From: Loxodes magnus
Lineage: Eukaryota > Ciliophora > Karyorelictea > Loxodida > Loxodidae
Length of the DNA stretch: 64,000 bases
Assembly (NCBI GenBank): GCA_946699065.1
Contig: CAMPDV010001517.1
Location: 46,881-110,880 of the forward strand
Direction: 5' to 3'
Below, piece after piece: positions 62,600 through 64,000 of the stretch. Each line of letters opens with the position of its first letter. Position 1 is the stretch's first letter. A program made the translations under genes and the position numbers. Below the pieces are notes generated by a model. That model did not search any database, was not told the DNA's origin, and saw nothing but the letters and a program-made list of their open reading frames with translations.

Positions 62600-64000
62600 A
62601 TGGATTATAGAAATGTCAGTTCGTCTTACGGAAGAGATATTATTTTAACTATTTAAGCGAGGATCTTCAGTTTTTTATTTTGAGCTAATTAATGATTATC
62701 TTCTGGCGGTTCTCTTTAGTCAATTAGTTTTAGGTCTTTTGACTAATTATTATTTGTAGTTTTTTTATTTGTCTTTTCAAAGGATTAAATTTTGTCTTCA
62801 ACTCATTAAAGCCATCTTTTAATTATTTTATATTAGGTCTTTAGTTATAGTCTAGATTGAAACAGCCTTCCAAAAGTTTCTTCAAATCTTCATTTAAAAA
62901 AATTTCAGTTTAGAATAGTGTGCTTAAATCCTGTTTTTGTATAAGTTAAATCAATTTTTAATTGCCTTTTATTTGATTTTCTAGAATGCTCTCGTTAAAT
63001 AATTCTACGGCAACACAAGCAAATGCTCAAATATCACTCGCTTAATTTTCTTAATTTTAAAGTACTTCAGGAGCAGCTAAAGTTTTCTTTTTAACGTTAA
63101 ATAAAGAAATCTGAAATTAAAAACTTACATAAGCTGTTTTTTAAATCTTAATGTTATAATTATCATTCAGCAAAATGTTATGGGAATCTATATTGCTATG
63201 AATAATACCAGCGTTATGAATAGAAAGGATCCCTTCAGCTATTTGGACGAGTAAATTTAATTTCTTGTTAATTCTCAATTTAGGCTAGTTCACTAAATTG
63301 GGAAATAAATTTTTGTATTTAATAAGATCGAATAAGCTTTACTTCATTTAGTAATCAGTAATTAGACAAAAGCAGTATTCATCTTCTTATTCAGTATCTA
63401 TAGAAAACTCCTATTAAGCTCGTAAGTTTATCGTTTATTAGACATAAATGTGAGTAACAGTAGTTATAAAATTCCTATATTATTTAATGCTGAGAAATTT
63501 AAGGACTTTAAGTAAAAATCTTAATAGCATATTCAACATTATTTATTTCTATAACAAAAACACTCTTTAAATTGTCTTTATATAGCCTTTTCAAATTACC
63601 TAAAAATTTGTTGTTTGGAATTAACTCTTTGTATTTTCAAATTCTGATTCTTGCTCTTTCATCTTCACTTGCCCCATTTTTTCTTAAAAGTTGCCAAATA
63701 TCTTCCAGAGATTTATTTTATTGTTATAGTTATTAAATTTAGTTGGTCTAATATTCATTTTTACTTTGCCTACTTTGTTTTGTATATTAAGAAATATTTT
63801 AATTAGTATTTATCGTTTTAATTTTAGAATTTTCGATATCTCATTTTTACAATATTAATTGAAGTCTCTCTCTAAACTACTGGATATCAGGTCTTAAAAA
63901 TGGGTTATAGTTGAAGCAGTCCTTCAATAAATTCTCTAATTCCTTTTCTTATTTAATTTCATCTGAAAAGTCCTGGAATCTTTTGATTTCTATAGATAGA
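62600..64000 (-). CDS. Tandem-kinase protein, C-terminal part (continues beyond window)
   Basis: Reading leftwards from the window edge: the C-lobe end of one kinase (FSDEIKQEKELENLLKDCF, RPDIQQFRERL; 64000-63840), a linker, the family N-module (EDIWQLLRKNGAS ... IRIWKYKELIP), then a complete but degenerate kinase. It lacks a normal glycine loop, has HSN for HRD and no DFG, but keeps EYCFC, QIAEG, APEV and DIWAFACVAVELFNES: a pseudokinase. Conserved Trp are TGA at 63841 (QKW), 63637 (IRIW) and 63027 (DIW). One-base shifts occur in a T-run near 63410 and near 62780. An Asn/Gln/Lys-rich tail containing QREPPEDN follows, and the end near 62600 is approximate. It is a third member of the family, on the opposite strand. 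Confidence 0.7.
63111..63128 (-). other. Candidate 18-nt intron in pseudokinase gene
   Basis: On the coding strand the 18 bases GTAAGTTTTTAATTTCAG begin with a consensus donor and end with a consensus acceptor, inside the region where the kinase activation loop should be and where the translated sequence aligns poorly. Removing them keeps the frame. Very short introns are known in some ciliates, for example the 15-16 nt introns of heterotrichs. Chance remains possible. Confidence 0.35.

Noticed and set aside
14681-64000. Explaining all in-frame TGA codons by pseudogene decay
   Set aside because: Decay should also give TAG at Trp sites and scattered indels; I saw no TAG at the aligned Trp positions compared, and two genes have no indel. 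Decay is still likely for the EF-1alpha-like and right-arm kinase copies.
1-64000. Telomeric repeats, rRNA, CRISPR or bacterial-type operons
   Set aside because: No C4A2 or C4A4 telomere runs, no conserved rRNA segments, no regularly spaced repeats; the genetic code and gene families are ciliate.

Overview
The window is very AT-rich DNA from a ciliate. The standard code breaks almost every gene, but reading TAA and TAG as glutamine opens long frames with clear homology: tandem protein kinases, Kelch repeats, an EF-1alpha-like protein, a SPRY domain and a RING finger. TGA is also sense here. It stands at tryptophan positions conserved in four unrelated families (kinase IRIW, QWMAPE and DIW; Kelch W; EF-1alpha YAWVLD and MNWY; SPRY NGW). 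Two genes stay in one frame across many TGA codons without an indel: 1,003 codons at 30647-33655 and 249 codons at 58402-59148. UAR = Gln with UGA = Trp is known from karyorelictid ciliates (NCBI table 27) and Condylostoma (table 28). The species is not identified, nor whether this is micronuclear or macronuclear DNA.

The left 51.6 kb is one giant imperfect inverted repeat. The left arm (1 to about 18027) reappears reversed at about 33817-51573, around a 15.8 kb spacer. The left arm is cut by the window start. From the outside inwards each arm holds a degenerate EF-1alpha-like gene with a RING-finger reading frame, a secreted cysteine-rich repeat protein, a retroelement-like fossil, and a multi-kinase gene. 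The left copies of the Cys-rich and kinase genes are the fuller ones. The right copies carry a one-base change in a G-run and a deletion of about 227 bp. The right arm stops inside the kinase gene, whose last two kinase domains lie in the spacer. The spacer also holds a second kinase-Kelch-kinase gene (30647-33655) and several short unrecognised genes, some with membrane segments.

The right 12 kb is different. It has a family of GC-richer repeat elements of about 280-360 nt with a shared 5' box and a 3' hairpin, a zinc-knuckle reading frame, coiled-coil genes, a SPRY-domain gene, and at the right edge the reverse-strand end of another tandem-kinase gene.

The kinases form one lineage-specific family. 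Each unit has a short N-terminal module (xDI-W/F-xLL ... IRIWxYxxLIP) and a TKL/STE-like catalytic domain. Units with intact HRD and DLG motifs alternate with clear pseudokinases, and two genes also carry a Kelch-like propeller. A catalytic and regulatory division within one chain is an inference from architecture. Because no codon is exclusively stop, and because random AT-rich frames easily stay open, genes without homology are given low confidence.
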